Assembly (NCBI GenBank): GCA_021904315.1
Contig: CM038907.1
Span: 28,899,223 to 28,963,222 of the forward strand
Length of the DNA stretch: 64,000 nt
DNA from: Sphagnum magellanicum
Lineage: Eukaryota; Streptophyta; Sphagnopsida; Sphagnales; Sphagnaceae
Direction: 5' to 3'
Shown: positions 35,450 to 47,942 of the stretch, one piece after another
Layout of the letters: each line of letters starts with the position of its first letter
Numbering within the stretch: position 1 is the stretch's first letter
Position numbers and translations under genes: made by a program
The notes under the pieces: model-generated
What the model saw: the letters and a program-made list of their open reading frames with translations, nothing else
What the model was told of the DNA's origin: nothing
Database searches by the model: none

Positions 35450-38400
35450 CAGGCAAGTTTGAGCACCCAAGCCAGCCAGTGGTGGGCTGCTGTTCCCAGT
35501 GTCACTGCATCGATTGTCTTTTTGTGCTCTACTGTATATGCTCTCAGCCTTGTGTTTGGATATGATTCATTTGACCAAGTCTGCCTCTCACCATACAAAC
35601 TGGTTGAGCACTTTCAAGGTATGCATATTGCTGGTTTTGTGACTGTAACTATGTTGTTCTTCTTTGAAAATAGAGAATACCAAATCAGTAGCTGTTCATT
35701 TCTGATTTGAAGTTGCACCCAAGATACAAGCTAATTTGTAGCACTGAATAATTCGGAGGAAGTTTTGCAGTTTACAGGCCATATTCGTCAGTGGTGTTCC
35801 ATGGATCAATCTTGCATTTGGTGTTCAACATGCTAGCTCTGGTTCCAATTGGGAGTGGCCTGGAGCGCCTCCTTGGCTCAGTTCGCTACTTACATGTCCT
35901 CTTTCTTTTGACAACTAGCAACGCCCTCATCCAGGTGGCTATTGCATACATAGCAGCTTACATTGGTACCATACAATGGTACCCTGATCTTTTGATGGAG
36001 TGTAGCATTGGGTTCTCAGGTGTAATTTTTGCAATGATCGTCATAGAGACGAGCCTAAGTACTTCTCAAACTCGCAGGTACATCATTCTTGACACCATGC
36101 ATTTTTTTACTTATACCTCACTGTTCCAGAGTTTCCAGATTAAGGACTTGTCATGCTACAGGATTAGACCTTGGACTAAGTGGGAGATCACTGTGTGGCT
36201 TGTGCAGCATTTTTGGATTCTTCACAGTCAACGCGAAGTGGTACTTACCTATTTTGCTCACTGGAGTTGAAGGCAATCTTTGCATAAGGCTGAACAAAAT
36301 CATTGTGCTTGTTTGGGTCTATGCTTGGATCATTATTTAAGGTCATCAGGTGCATACTTTCTGTCACTTTTATAATTGGTCAGCAGCCTTGTTCTTTGGG
36401 GCTCTGGAGATTGACCTATGGTAGGCTGGAATGTGGTGCGCAGGTATCCATGGGTGCTCCTTGTATTATTTCAGCTGCTGATGCCAAGGGTGTCTTTGCT
36501 TGGACACCTTAGTGGAATTTTATCAGGCTTTGCTTGTCAGTTCCCATATCCATGTTTTTACAACCACATTTTTGCTCCCGTACCACCATAAACAAATTTT
36601 TGTGCCTGAGAAATTAGATCTTAGAAGGGTGCTATCAAACCCAAGATCATTTTTTTTCTACAGTTGTAGATTATGGCAAAGAGGGTGTTGTAACTAGATC
36701 CTTGCTTTACTAGCCAATGTAGAGATTCTTCATGATGTTACTCAGTTTTTCTTATGTATGAACTGCAACTCTAAGTGGGATCATACTTCAAAGATCCAAT
36801 CAAGAGTTTGAGGTGAAAAAGAGTAGTCTGAAAGACAACAGCATCTAGATGATGGTGGGTCAATACAGCTGTTCATTTTTCTCATCCAAATTCCCAATAC
36901 ATCTCCAGCTGAGGTTCATCATGCTTACTGAGGTCCTTTGGTGGCAGATACATATGGTCTCTTCCATTGGTTGTTGCTCAGTCCAGAGAACTACTCAGCT
37001 ATTGAAGGATCACATATCCTGGTACATCCTCTCACATTATCCTTGTCAGATTCTTGGGCTTTTACGATGTCTTCCAGGGTTGGTGGGACATGGTTCTCCA
37101 TAGCTCACCCTTGGATATGTACTGCATTGAACCTTAGATCTTTGGTGATCAGCCATTCTATGAGTTGACATACTTCAGGTTGACAAACCATGTTGGGAAT
37201 TTTGACTATTGACTTCCATATAAGCAATTCTCTTGGCTGACAAGGAATTTTGCAAATTCAATGCAGGCACGAGTTGTGAGGAGAACTGGGTTCATTGTTG
37301 GAGGCAGTTCTGGTGGTTATGCTTCTTTATCTCTACCTTCCTTTTCACCTCCCAGGTAACTGCTGCTTGTTGTCCGTAGCAGTGGTTATCAGGCATGTTA
37401 CTATTACAACATGGTAGTAACATGTAATTTATATCTAAGTAGCAGCTTTAAAATGTATTCACCAAAGGAAAAATACCCATATGTAAAGTGAAGAGAAGAC
37501 AAGAGAAGACGAGAGAAAAATGAAGGAAAATTTCAAGAATGGAAGTTTTTCATTTGTTACATCAAATTCTGTGGTTAACATTGGAATGCCTTCATTATTG
37601 GCCTAGGTTTCTTCTCCTTTTTCTTTCACATTTTCCTCCAAAGCTGAGTGACCCAAAAGACTTTTCCTGTTCATATCTTCTTCTTCTTCTGTCCCAGCAT
37701 CATGATGAACATCAACCCTCCATATGTAGTTCAGCTAGAGGTCCTATTGTGCCTCATTGGCTGTTCTGCACATTTGAGACATCAATATGATCAGAGTTGA
37801 CCTGTATGCTTTGTTTACCAGAGACATGCCTTTGACACATAGGAAACACAATGATAAGAAGAGGATATAGATCAAATGTGAATATGAGAATTTGGAAATA
37901 TAGATAGCATGTGAAGAAAAGAGATGAGTTAAGATGTGTAGAGGAGAAGAAAACAAAAGAAACAAGCCCTATTTGGGAGAGCTGCCTAGAAAGGACCTAT
38001 TTGTGGGGGGAAAGAATTGAATCTATTTGGGAAAAGAACTACATATGGTTTGTAACATACCATAGACTCAGTATGGTGCTGGAATGGTAGTATAATTAGT
38101 AATGACATTATGATTCTACAACACTGGTCCATAGGATATGCAGATCTTCAATCTTAGTGGTAGGGATATGCGATTACTATTCAGAAGCATCCTTGTTGAG
38201 TTGGAGTTTTAGCTGAAGTCCACCTCCCTGAAAAGTTCTGCTAGTCAAACTTGATGTCCTCAGCAGTTTTACATGGGGTTTCCTAACAGGGAAATGTAAG
38301 TACAGGGAGAACTGATCAAACATCAGGTACATATGGATAGTCTGATTATGCTCTTATTCTCTGGTGTTGTGTTACTGTGACTTATTGGTGGGCTGCACTT

Positions 38401-39430
38401 TGGTTGCAATATGCAGCAGTGCTGGGCCAGCAATTGGCAGGGCAATGAACAGATTACGATCTTGGATGCCACAAGCAAGGTCGCAACCACAAGTAGATGA
38501 GGTTGGTGTCAACTTAATCTCCTCATTTAGAGTAATCTGCTGGCACCTTGTAATTTTTACCCTCCAATGTGGAGCAATCTGAAATGGGCTGCACAGGAAT
38601 TCCAAACCTTATATTTGGATTGCAAATTTTTTGAAGGGCAACTTACATAAAATGTTTAGGTCAGGCTCTAGGAAATCTAACTCATTGTTTGGGTTTTAAC
38701 CAATGAATAAGTGGAACCTGTCACAAATTAGTTGTTTGATTTATGTTTCCAACTGCGTTCCATTGTCCCATTTTTTTGAAGTGGATGGGTGAAGCCATAC
38801 ACATTCTGTTGTCTTGAAGTACTTTTTACATTGGAAAGCTTCTCCACAAAAATTTACACATTCTCAAACCAGTTTCATCCACCTGGTAATCATGACCAAA
38901 CGTCTTGCATACAGAGTTTCAGGGAGGTAAACAGTACTGGGTCATCATGGATGACCCAGTACTGGCTAATCAGTATTTTGTCAAGTCTTTGCAGATAGTA
39001 GTCTGCAAGCTGTTTTGTGAGCTATATAGGATGAAGAAAAATCTGGACTCAGAACCTGGAACAGTTCTTGTGCTGTGTACCAAGTGTTCTAATGATGTGA
39101 ATTACAGTCTGGCAAAAGGGTCAGGAGAGGACCATTCTATTCAAATAGTAGTGCCTAATTATGTAGAAGATCCCATGCTGATTGCTGATTTTTCTTGACA
39201 TGTATCACTAATGACCAGTTGTAGCAACAGAAATTTCCAGGACGAGGTCATGTTCTAGGGAGTTCCGCTGGCACCCTGCCACCAACCAGAGGAGCTACTT
39301 CTAAAGCAGGAAACCAGCGAGCTAAGCCCACTGAGGCACAGAGTGACCTGCAAACAAGTCTTCTAGATGAGAGCCATCTGAGCATAGCACAAGAGCAAAG
39401 TATCCTTGGGACAACATCATCTCCAATCAG
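35450..39430 (+). CDS. RBL15: Rhomboid intramembrane protease, RBL15-like
   Basis: Exons joined by hand: about 35450-35618 (5' part uncertain), 35771-36077, 36208-36240, 36444-36535, 36948-37021, 37267-37355, 38417-38501 and 39231-39430. The frame is continuous across every junction. The protein follows Arabidopsis RBL15 closely: QWWAAVPSVTASIVFLCST (TM1), VYRPYSSVVFHGSILHLVFNM, then ECSIGFSGVIF with the catalytic Ser of GxSG, SIFGFFTVNAKWYPWVLLV, and LLGHLSGILSGFAYTYGL with the catalytic His. The family cleaves membrane proteins within the bilayer. The tail has RSWMPQARSQPQ and FPGRGHVLGSSAG, also as in RBL15. RBL15 normally ends in a UBA domain. I could not find that exon downstream. The last exon seems to end at a GC donor (ATCAG then GCAAG). 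No in-frame ATG precedes QWWAAV after the stop at 35417, so a first exon upstream is needed; ATG candidates lie near 35278 and 35359. Confidence 0.85.
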
Positions 39431-42210
39431 GCAAGATATATGCCAAGTCCATGCTATGACAGCAAATGGTCATGAAATGATTTGAGTGCTTGCTTTTGAA
39501 TCTATAGTTGGTAATACACAATAAATGATTCTTTGCTCCATGATGTGTCCATGTGGCATATAAACTCTTGACAGTGCATATCTGCTGATTTGACCACCAA
39601 GAAGTAGATGCAACACCAAACAAAATGCTTTCACTGATTAGCTTGACACGAGGATGTCCTTGGGTGTATTGCAGGACTGGGTCTTTGGGAAAATAGGAAA
39701 AATCCAACATCAGTGGGCCTTGCAAGGTGACAAGATTCACATAATGCAGCTTCACCATTACAGCCACCTATTGGTTGTTTTGTACTGTTTTTGCAGCACA
39801 AAGTAGACCTATGGAAAGCTTTAATTGCTTCCAAATATTGCTAGGTGGGAGGTGGAAGTCTTGCAGGGCTCATGAGGTGATCCTATGCCTGCTACATGTT
39901 TTGGCCCCAGTGAAGCTGTTTTCCATGGTCTTGAAAACTAAAACCATCAGGACCTTAAAAGTCTCAAGAACAGGTCAATTTGAAGGCCAATGGGACTTCT
40001 TAACTCATCAAACCACCAAATTCATAGCCTGGAGAGAGCAGTGTTACATAAGCAGGACCATTGGCCCTGAAACACCTTTGTGACCCAGGTATGTTCAGAA
40101 GATACCCCGCACTCTTAGAGCTTCTCCTTGATGGTGCATCGGAACAAAAACTACAAAGTACTCTGTGTAGATTTTCAATGGTTCCAAAATGAGAACAAAA
40201 TATCTCATTTCTCAAATCTCTAACTTACAAGTTGGAAAAAAATAAAGTTTTGTAAGATGAACTTCACGATCTATTTCTTGTTGCTAATCATGTATTTGTG
40301 GATACAATGCTTGAATTGATTGTCTGGCATTCACAGTATGGAACAGGTAGGATCAAAGCTGCTCGCTAGAATTAGGGGATGCACACCTCACAAATGTGTG
40401 AAAACTTTCGTCATAATATGTTGCTTGCATGCACTTTTTTTTCATGCTACTATTAGTTTTAGATGGTTTGTTAAGGTCTCAAACAGGAGTTGCATCATAC
40501 ACAATATGGGTACTTCATGTTGCACGAGAAGGCTCCTCTGGGCTTTGCTCCACATGCTCTAGGATCTTGGTACTTGGGACTTGCTCCACCTACTTTAGGA
40601 TCTTGTAACCTTTTAATCCCCCAAGAAGTGATGTTTGTTAAGGGTGGGGTTGCATCAGACTGCACCTTCACCTGTCTAAATTCATGGAAGTTAAACAGTC
40701 ATCATGTAACAGCCCAAAAAACAGTATTTGGGCAACATTGGCATTTGCTTCAAGAAAGCCCATGCAATTAACACCACAGTAAGGCTTCATGACATTGAGA
40801 TGAAGAGGGCAAAGGTAGAGAAAGGCATTTGTTGAGATTCTCTTGACCTAACTCACCATTGCCAAATCTAGTATTACCTAGCACATAACCTAAATCCCCT
40901 TGAGAAGAACAATTCATCCATTGGCAACACATGAAAAAACAAATGTAAAAGCAAGGGAGTAGATTGAAGAAAACCCAAGGTCAAAGTTGTGCAAATGTAA
41001 AGATTAAGAGCACATGAGAACAAGGAATAGGGCAAGCATAAGGTAATGGATGTTAGGGTTGAATTATTTGATGAATCACTTGTCAAGCTAATTTAATTGT
41101 TTGGTTGGCAGAATTTCACCCTCCAATGTGCCAAAAATAGAACCTTGCCTCTAAACTACCTCCAACAATTCTATGCGGATACATCTTGAAGAAAAAGACA
41201 GATCTAAGACATTTCCAGTCTAAAGTAGTGTCACCATGGATATCCCATACAAATTCCTCTGAATCCTGTATGAGAGCCCAGCAATCGCACACCAAAGGCA
41301 CCAAAATCAGTAGCAATTTTTGAGTCAATCCACCATCAAAAGAGAACCCACAGCAATCACGCACCAAAGACACCAAAATCAGTAGCGGTTTTTGAGTCTA
41401 TCCACCATCAAAGGAAAACTGAAGCACAAGTGCCTTGCCTTCTTCATGCTTCTTTTCAGGTCTCTGAAGAAACTTAGCATGATTGTGAGAAAAAAATTGA
41501 GCAGAAAAAATCTGCAAATCTAGTACATGGAACATATGTAGAGGAAACAAAAATTGGATTTCTGGAAAGGAACTCAGCTTCTGATGACCCACTTCCATTT
41601 GATACAGAGGGTTAGAAGAGGGAAGTTTCAGAGGGAAATATGAACTGCAAACTCTATGGTGAAAACTGAGCTATATACAAGTAACTTGTTTGGAACATAT
41701 TTGCAAAGAACACACCTGTGCTCGAATCAAAGACATCAACAATTTGTGGCAACCCTAGAGAAATATTTTCCTCCTGAAAACCAGAAATGCAAAAAAAATG
41801 AGCTCCACTTGCAGCAAAAAAACTGGGAAATGCTCAATGTCTTCGACATAGAGTGGTCATGGTAGTCACAAGATCGACAAGACAAAAATTAAGATAAAAG
41901 GATTGTAGCAGTTGCAGACAAGAAAAATGGGCACAGGCAAGCTGGAAATGTGTGTTTCCCTCTCTCACTCTCACTCTCTTGTGTATCAAGAAACTGATGA
42001 GAATGGAAAGATCCTAAGAGTCTTATACTTGATCAGGCCACTCGTTACACTGGTAACATCAAGGCAAGAACCCTCAATGGAAGTCGCATGATGTAGCGCG
42101 CACCTCCGCGGCCACGAGTTGCAACCCTAAATCCCCACCGTAACCAGTTGCAACTGTTTTTCTTTCATGATTCCTAGTAGCCACCACCGGAATCGGACTT
42201 GATTGCTGGA

Positions 42211-42230
<20 letters not shown>
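39431..42230. other. Region downstream of the rhomboid, possible 3' exons
   Basis: It should contain the last rhomboid exon or exons and 3' UTR. I searched for a UBA coding segment and did not find one. A 72-bp direct duplication (CACCAAAGxCACCAAAATCA to CACCATCAAA) lies at about 41290-41341 and 41362-41412. Open frames here show no known motif. Confidence 0.4.

Positions 42231-42242
<12 letters not shown>
42214..42242. repeat. (GA)n microsatellite
   Basis: About 14 GA repeats starting roughly 30 bp past the bL33 stop codon, so within its 3' UTR (CT repeats in the transcript). Confidence 0.9.
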
Positions 42243-42246
<4 letters not shown>

Positions 42247-42271
42247 AAGAAATCACGAGTGTTCATTGCCA

Positions 42272-42445
42272 TCACTTCATCTTGGCCTCGGTGAAGAGCA
42301 CATGGCGCTTGACCACTGGGTCGTATTTGCGGAACTCCAGTTTGGTAGGAAACTTTCGGGGATTCTTGGACTTGACATAGAAGAATCCCGTCCCTGCTGC
42401 TGATACTAATCGCACCAGAATCGATCCTCCCTTCGCCTTCGCCAT
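42272..42445 (-). CDS. Ribosomal protein bL33, mitochondrial type
   Basis: A 57-residue single-exon frame: ATG at 42445, TGA at 42274-42272. The protein begins [20 protein letters not shown], continues [23 protein letters not shown] and ends [10 protein letters not shown]. This is the full bL33 fold, closest to the short nuclear-encoded plant bL33 proteins with the [13 protein letters not shown] signature. bL33 lies in the large ribosomal subunit near the E site. Plant members of this short nuclear type are assigned to mitochondria, and bacterial-type start residues support an organellar role. No separate transit peptide precedes it, as in its relatives. It lacks the Cys pairs of zinc-binding bL33. 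The upstream region has several AAACCCTA telo-boxes, as expected for a ribosomal protein gene. Confidence 0.93.
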   Translation of the reverse strand: MAKAKGGSILVRLVSAAGTGFFYVKSKNPRKFPTKLEFRKYDPVVKRHVLFTEAKMK

Positions 42446-42545
42446 CTCTCCGAACTCTCGTCTCTACGTCTTGCTCTTGGCTTTCCTCCCTCACACCCAC
42501 AAGCGCACATCCATTCCTCTTCTTCCCTCTGCCCTTTCTGCTCTG

Positions 42546-42705
42546 CCAAAACCCTAGCGGCAGCAGGAAACCCTAGGGGCAGGAGGAGGAAACCCTAGGG
42601 GTCCCAGCACTAACTCCTACCCAGTTTTGCCAAAACGCGAAGGCGTGCTCTTTGTGCTCTGGCAAAATCCTAATAGCAGCAGCAGGAAACCCTAGGGGCC
42701 GTAGC
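42546..42705. promoter_or_regulatory. Telo-box cluster upstream of bL33
   Basis: AAACCCTA(G) occurs four times, near 42548, 42568, 42589 and 42688, within about 260 bp of the bL33 start. Telo-boxes are common in promoters and 5' UTRs of plant translation-machinery genes, where they work with site II elements. Part of the cluster arose by local duplication of a GCAGGAAACCCTAGGGG unit; CCAGTTTTGCCAAAA also recurs. Confidence 0.65.
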
Positions 42706-42849
42706 GCTATCTCCCAACCAGTTTTGCCAAAAATCGAGGGCAGGCCGAGAAATTTCTCGTGCTTCCTGCCCAATTCTGCCCAAAACCACCCACACCACGC
42801 CCAGAAAAAAAAACACAGCAGCACCTGATAAGTCATCCATAGATTGGAG

Positions 42850-45250
42850 ATGAAACAGGGATTAGAGGGTCAAACTACGGCCCAAAGACGGGGTGATATT
42901 ACAGATACCTCTAATGGGTACTTTAGTCAGCATTTTTTCTCCGTGTGAAATTTTGCACAGTTATGAAACTTTGAAAAAACTTGTCTCAAGTTCTATGATT
43001 TTTTGACATTAAGAGGAAAAAAATTCGAATTTTTTTCAGACAAATCTTTAAATTTGATAGACTTCTATCCATGGTTCAAATAGGTAGCTAAAAATATATA
43101 AGGATATAATTTTTTGTCCTTTCATATTTAGTTTATATCCAATTTTTTCTAAATCAGCTTATGGGATTATCACCAACTCAATTCAAAGTTTTTTGTTGGC
43201 AAATTTCTTTTCAGAAAATGGGGAACCAAAAAAAAACCAAAACAAGTGTGATTTTTATGGATTTTCCCCCCATTTTTCTGAATAAAATAATTAAATTAGT
43301 CACATCTAAACCTAGGCATTTCCTAGGTCGTGTGACTTGTAGTAGCACTTTGTAGAAAAATCCTATAGCCCATTTATGATAATTGCCATTTAATGCTAAT
43401 TCATGCTAAGGATCTTTGCTAGTGGGCTTAATTGAGGAATTTGAAAAATAACACCCACTTTAACTACATCACAAAATTGAAAAAACAAACACTAACCATA
43501 GTACCTTAACAACTTTAACATTGATTATGTTATGTGTAAAAATGTTGAAATTTTTAACAAAAACATCAAATAACATTTTTTTGTGAAGGAATTATATATT
43601 ATTCTTCTATTTTTTAATTGGACCTTTGTACAGTAATGCATAGACATTATTTTGGGGAAGAATAATGACCATGTGAGATTACATGTTAGATGGAGGTCTA
43701 TTTTTCCTTTCTGTTTGAAGTTGTTTGTTTAACTATACATGATAATTAAGTAGTTTTTTTTAATTATAACACAACACTTGTGTGAATTGTCTTCATATCA
43801 TGTATAACAAAAACATTATTTATATTAAAGGTCACTCAACACATGTAGATAACATCAATGGTGCTACCAACATTAGCAAACTTTATTTCTACTTGCACAC
43901 ACATCATGATTAAATAGCAAACATGGCATGCTTACATGGTAATAAATAAATAATGTTGTCATTAGTGATATTTTGGTTACAAAAAATAGTGATACATTAA
44001 TACAAAAATTCAAAATGTGAAGGTTCCCTCTTTTATTCATGAGAATAAGTTACCAACTTAAGACATAAGCACATAAGTACCAATCCTTAAAAAGCCCTTA
44101 ACCATTTGCCTTGTACAAACTTTAAACATGTTGTTAATTTTTTGAAAAGTTTTGTTTTTTTCATTTGTTGCATGACAACGTGCATTGCTTTTGAGTTTCT
44201 CAATCTACCACACAAATTTTACAACATGTTCCTACATTTGGGTGCAGTTATATTAACATGTACCAAAAGTAATCATAACCACTATTTAATTTTTGAACTT
44301 TGGATTCTAAGAAAAAAATAAATATAAATATAATAATTTTTTATAAAATATTATTGCGAATATATTATGTACATATCATAAAAATTTGTAATCAATCTAA
44401 TGGGTGAAAATGTGAATAAAGACTTTTAATCTCTTGTAACCATTATTTAAAAATTGCATAAATGTAATTTAAAAGTAATTTTGACACTAAAAACACAATT
44501 TGAAAATATTTTTTAATGACATATTTTGGGATTTAAAAAATATACACATTAACATAATAATATTTATAAAACTCTTAAAACTTTTAATGTTTTTTTGAAA
44601 GATGAATTAAAAAAGTTTTAAGAATATTTTAAGAATAAAGCAATGGTCTAAGGGGGCATGTGTGACTCCTAATAGCATGGTTGGACCCATTTCTTTTCTT
44701 ATGACATGATTCAACTTACACACCATTCTTATCTTTTTGTAATAACAAAACATAACATGAAATGTTTTTAGTTTATGCAATGATCAATTTGATACCTACA
44801 AGGAACAATTCAATGTCAATAAATGTAAGGAACAATTAGATGTTTGTTGAGATAGTAATGAATCGTCTTATCACTATTGATTTCTAATATAGTTGATTTT
44901 TCTCAACTATTCTTCCAGTTGGTTTCTAACAACTATTATTTTTATTCATTTTTCTCACCTACTTCCACATGTTTGTAGATTAGACCAATTGACCTCTCCT
45001 TGAACTTTCAGCACATGTATTAAATAACATGGTTGTATATATGCCTACTTTGTTTTCTACAATGACATTTTTTTCCTATTGCAAACCAATCCAATGACTA
45101 TTAATAGGGTATTTACAAGTTGTAAGTTAGTTGATCAAATAGTTTGTTGTTCAACAATGTGTATTGCTATAGAGTTGAAGTCTTCTAGATGAAGCCCCTT
45201 CTAACACAACAAGTTATGGGCCCACCTAAGCACAATAGGCATCAATTGTA
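42850..45250. other. AT-rich intergenic DNA
   Basis: No gene, RNA fold or clear repeat seen. The AT content rises again to a level similar to the left end of the window. Confidence 0.5.
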
Positions 45251-45254
45251 ATGA

Positions 45255-45960
45255 AATTTGCAAGTGATGATTTCCATCTCTAGAAGTTCAAAATGTAAAT
45301 GTTATTAGAAGACAAGGAATTTTGGAATGTTGTGTCGGGGGCAAAGGTTAGACTAGAGAGAGATTTTGCAGATTAGGAAAAGACAAATAAAAAAGGCTAG
45401 GACCTTTATTATCATGGGGTTGCATGATTCTTTGCTTCAAAAGGTCATTGGTGATAAAACGATTAAAGAAACATGGGATTATTTGTTGAAAATGTATGAG
45501 ACTAAAGTCTAGCAAACAACTTGCTTTTGCAACATTAGTTATTTGTTTACGAAATGAATGTTCCTCATAGTATGCTAGAACACATTAACAAAGTGAAGTC
45601 AATGGCGTAACAACTTGAAGCAATATAAGCAAAGGTTGAGAAAAATGATTTTGTGATGGTGTTGTTGTGTAATTTACATGAATCTTATAATAATTTGATT
45701 ATAACACAAGAATCATGAACATATCATGATTTAAACATTGAGTTTGTGCCAACAAAACTTCTCCGTGAAGAGTTGAAAAAGAAGGATGTTGTAGATTCAA
45801 ATGAAGATGGGTCAACTTTTATTGAGCACACATCTAAAACAATGCTTCACAACTCATCAATTGACTAGAAGTTAAGAAAGACATTAAGAAACATTAAGAA
45901 AGACAAAAAGAAAGACTCGTGCAAGAAGTCGAACATTGGGTATAATGGTCTTTTGCATGG
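45255..45960 (+). pseudogene. Ty1/copia gag relic (UBN2 type)
   Basis: A broken frame matches plant copia gag: KFASDDFHL, stop, KFKM, stop, MLLEDKEFWNVVSGAK near 45250-45350; then KKARTFIIMGLHDSLLQKVI, DKTIKETWDYLLKMYETKV near 45390-45510; HINKVKSMA, stop, QLEAI near 45585-45630; and LEFVPTKLLREELKKKD-like sequence near 45735-45790. Several codons at conserved Trp or Gln positions are now stops. A Lys-rich tail follows (KKDKKKDSCKK), but no intact CCHC knuckle, protease, integrase or RT. No LTR was found on either side. This is an old fragment. Confidence 0.7.
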
Positions 45961-46189
45961 AATGTTATAGTTTGAATAATTTGTATAACCTTATATCTCA
46001 AATTCTATAGCTTTTCCAATGAGTTTTATGTTTGAATCCACTTCAAGGATATGGTGTTGAATTAGACCTCAATTGGAATGATCTTCAAGACAATTGCCAA
46101 GTTATAAAATTCGCTCATGGAAATTGATCTCTTGAGAAAGTGTGAGCTAAGATGGGAGCCAACTTAAAGAGCATTGTAATTCCAGATGG

Positions 46190-46905
46190 TTAAACACAAC
46201 AAAGAGTGTCCTGAATCTTGCCCTTAGCTATGTGAATCGGAAACTTATTTGAAATGGGGGTGCCATTTTCCTTGAGGCAAAGGACCTTCCTTCCTAGTTC
46301 TTGAGTTGTTGCACACTTAATTTTGTATTCCCATATCCAGTTCCAACACATGGGTAGGGCCTGTTCCACCACATGGGTAGGTCCTGTTCCACGTGGAATG
46401 TGGAAAGCCCATTCCGGCAAGTTTTGTTCCATTTATGGTGGTGATGGGGTCTACTAGGATCTGTTCCAGAAAATAATCGGCATCTCCCTTATTGATTTGC
46501 AGTACTAGCATTGATTCATAGTATTTTAATTAACTTGATGATTCCCAAATGGAACTGGCAGACTACCATGGATTCCAGTTTGGAAAAAACACCACCAAAG
46601 TACAAGAATAAGACCCCAAAAATATAAACCCATGGTCTAAAAGACCAATTGGTCAGTTCAGACCAAAAATTAGGAATTACCCAATTAACAAACCTGGCTC
46701 TAGATGGAACATGCACCGTTGGATTCTGAATTGGAGACTTGATCTTGATTCAAAACAACAATGCCAAGCTTTTTCCTTGAAACCTGAATTCAATCCAACG
46801 GTTGGATGCTAAGAAAAAGGCCATTTTGTGTTGCCCAATACAAGTACATGATGGATTTCCATATGGTCTTTTCTGCATCTTTTCAGTCCCCTCTTACAAG
46901 GCACA
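46190..46905. other. Intergenic DNA with short repeats
   Basis: A 24-bp direct repeat (CCACATGGGTAGGxCCTGTTCCAC) lies near 46362-46393. Open frames of 64-80 codons on the minus strand have no known motif. Confidence 0.4.
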
Positions 46906-46910
46906 AAAGG

Positions 46911-47562
46911 ACCCCTCTTCTGGGGTCTACCTGACCTAACCATTGATCAAATTTCACATACCCAGTTTGCAAATTCCACCATTCCCATTCATCCAGTTTG
47001 GATGGACTTACTACTTTTGTATTTTGGACTGTGCTGGGTACATGCCATTGTGCCTGCTTTGCTGCCCAGTTGGCTTGTCCAAAATTCCTCAATGAAATAG
47101 GGCTATTTCTGCATTGCGTTGAGGAATTTGGGCGAGCCAAAATTTTCGATTGGGCAGTGCATGGGCAGAATGGTCTGTACCTGGCTCCGTCCTAAATACA
47201 AAAGTAGTTGAACTATTCAAAATGGATGAGTGGTTTGGGTGCAGTGGATGAATGAATAGTTGGGATTAGGTACCTTAAAAGACACTCCTTTCACAAAGCT
47301 CAGCTCATTTCGGGTTGTACCTAATCACTTGGTGACGTGCCGGTTCCATGCCAAGGGCCATTTCATTGAGGAATTTGGGCAAGAAAAAATTTCCGAAGGG
47401 GCAGTGAAACGGGCACAATGACCTATACCCGGGTCGGTCCTAGATACAAAAGTAATGGATCCATTCAAAATGGATGAATGGTTTGGGTACAGTGGATGAA
47501 TGATTGGAGTTAAGTACCTTAAAACACACTCCTGCACCTAATCACCTGGTGACGTGCCGAGA
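46911..47562. repeat. Dispersed repeat, copy 2, with internal tandem duplication, upstream of RS2Z
   Basis: Opens like the copy at 34150 (GGGGTCTACCTGACCTAACC) and carries GCCATTGTGCCTG. A block of about 250 bp is present twice: GAGGAATTTGGGC, then GGGCAGTG, CACAATG(A/G)CC-like sequence, TCCTA(A/G)ATACAAAAGTA, CAAAATGGATGA, TGGTTTGGGT, CAGTGGATGAATGA and CACTTGGTGACGTGCCG, at about 47100-47341 and 47367-47562. An inverted piece of the same GAGGAATTTTGGACAAGCC sequence lies at about 47068. The second copy ends under 400 bp from the RS2Z start codon. Confidence 0.65.
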
Positions 47563-47859
47563 GTCGGCCGCAAAAGGATTGCCGCGCACATGCACGCGGG
47601 AGAGCGCCCCGCGACGCCGGCCATACCACTCCCTGCCTCCTTTTCCGCCCACACATTTCCCCCTTTCCTTGTCGAAGCGGAGGAGAAGGAGGAGCTCTCC
47701 TTATTTCTTCACAAAGTTGAGCTTCAGTTCATCTTCTGGGAGAAACTTGCTCTTTACGCTTACTCGCTCGGGTGGGAAATAGAAATATTTGTAGCCAAAG
47801 ATCGACATAGATAGACACACAAATCCTCTGAAGCACACAAACAGATACACTGAAAGATA

Positions 47860-47932
47860 CAAAGAGAGACACAGAGAGACACAGAGAGACACAGAGAGGT
47901 TTGTGTGTGTTTGTGTGTTTGTGTGCATACGG
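47860..47932. repeat. Microsatellite in the RS2Z 5' leader
   Basis: Short repeats of ACAGAGAG (about four copies) followed by TTTGTGTG repeats, directly before the start codon at 47943. They probably lie in the 5' UTR. Confidence 0.75.
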
Positions 47933-47942
47933 GACAGGAAGG

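Noticed and set aside
40082..40190. Candidate terminal rhomboid exon (RYPALLELLLDGASEQKLQ)
   Set aside because: The GASEQKLQ part faintly recalls the start of a UBA domain, but the rest does not continue as UBA and ends in a stop.
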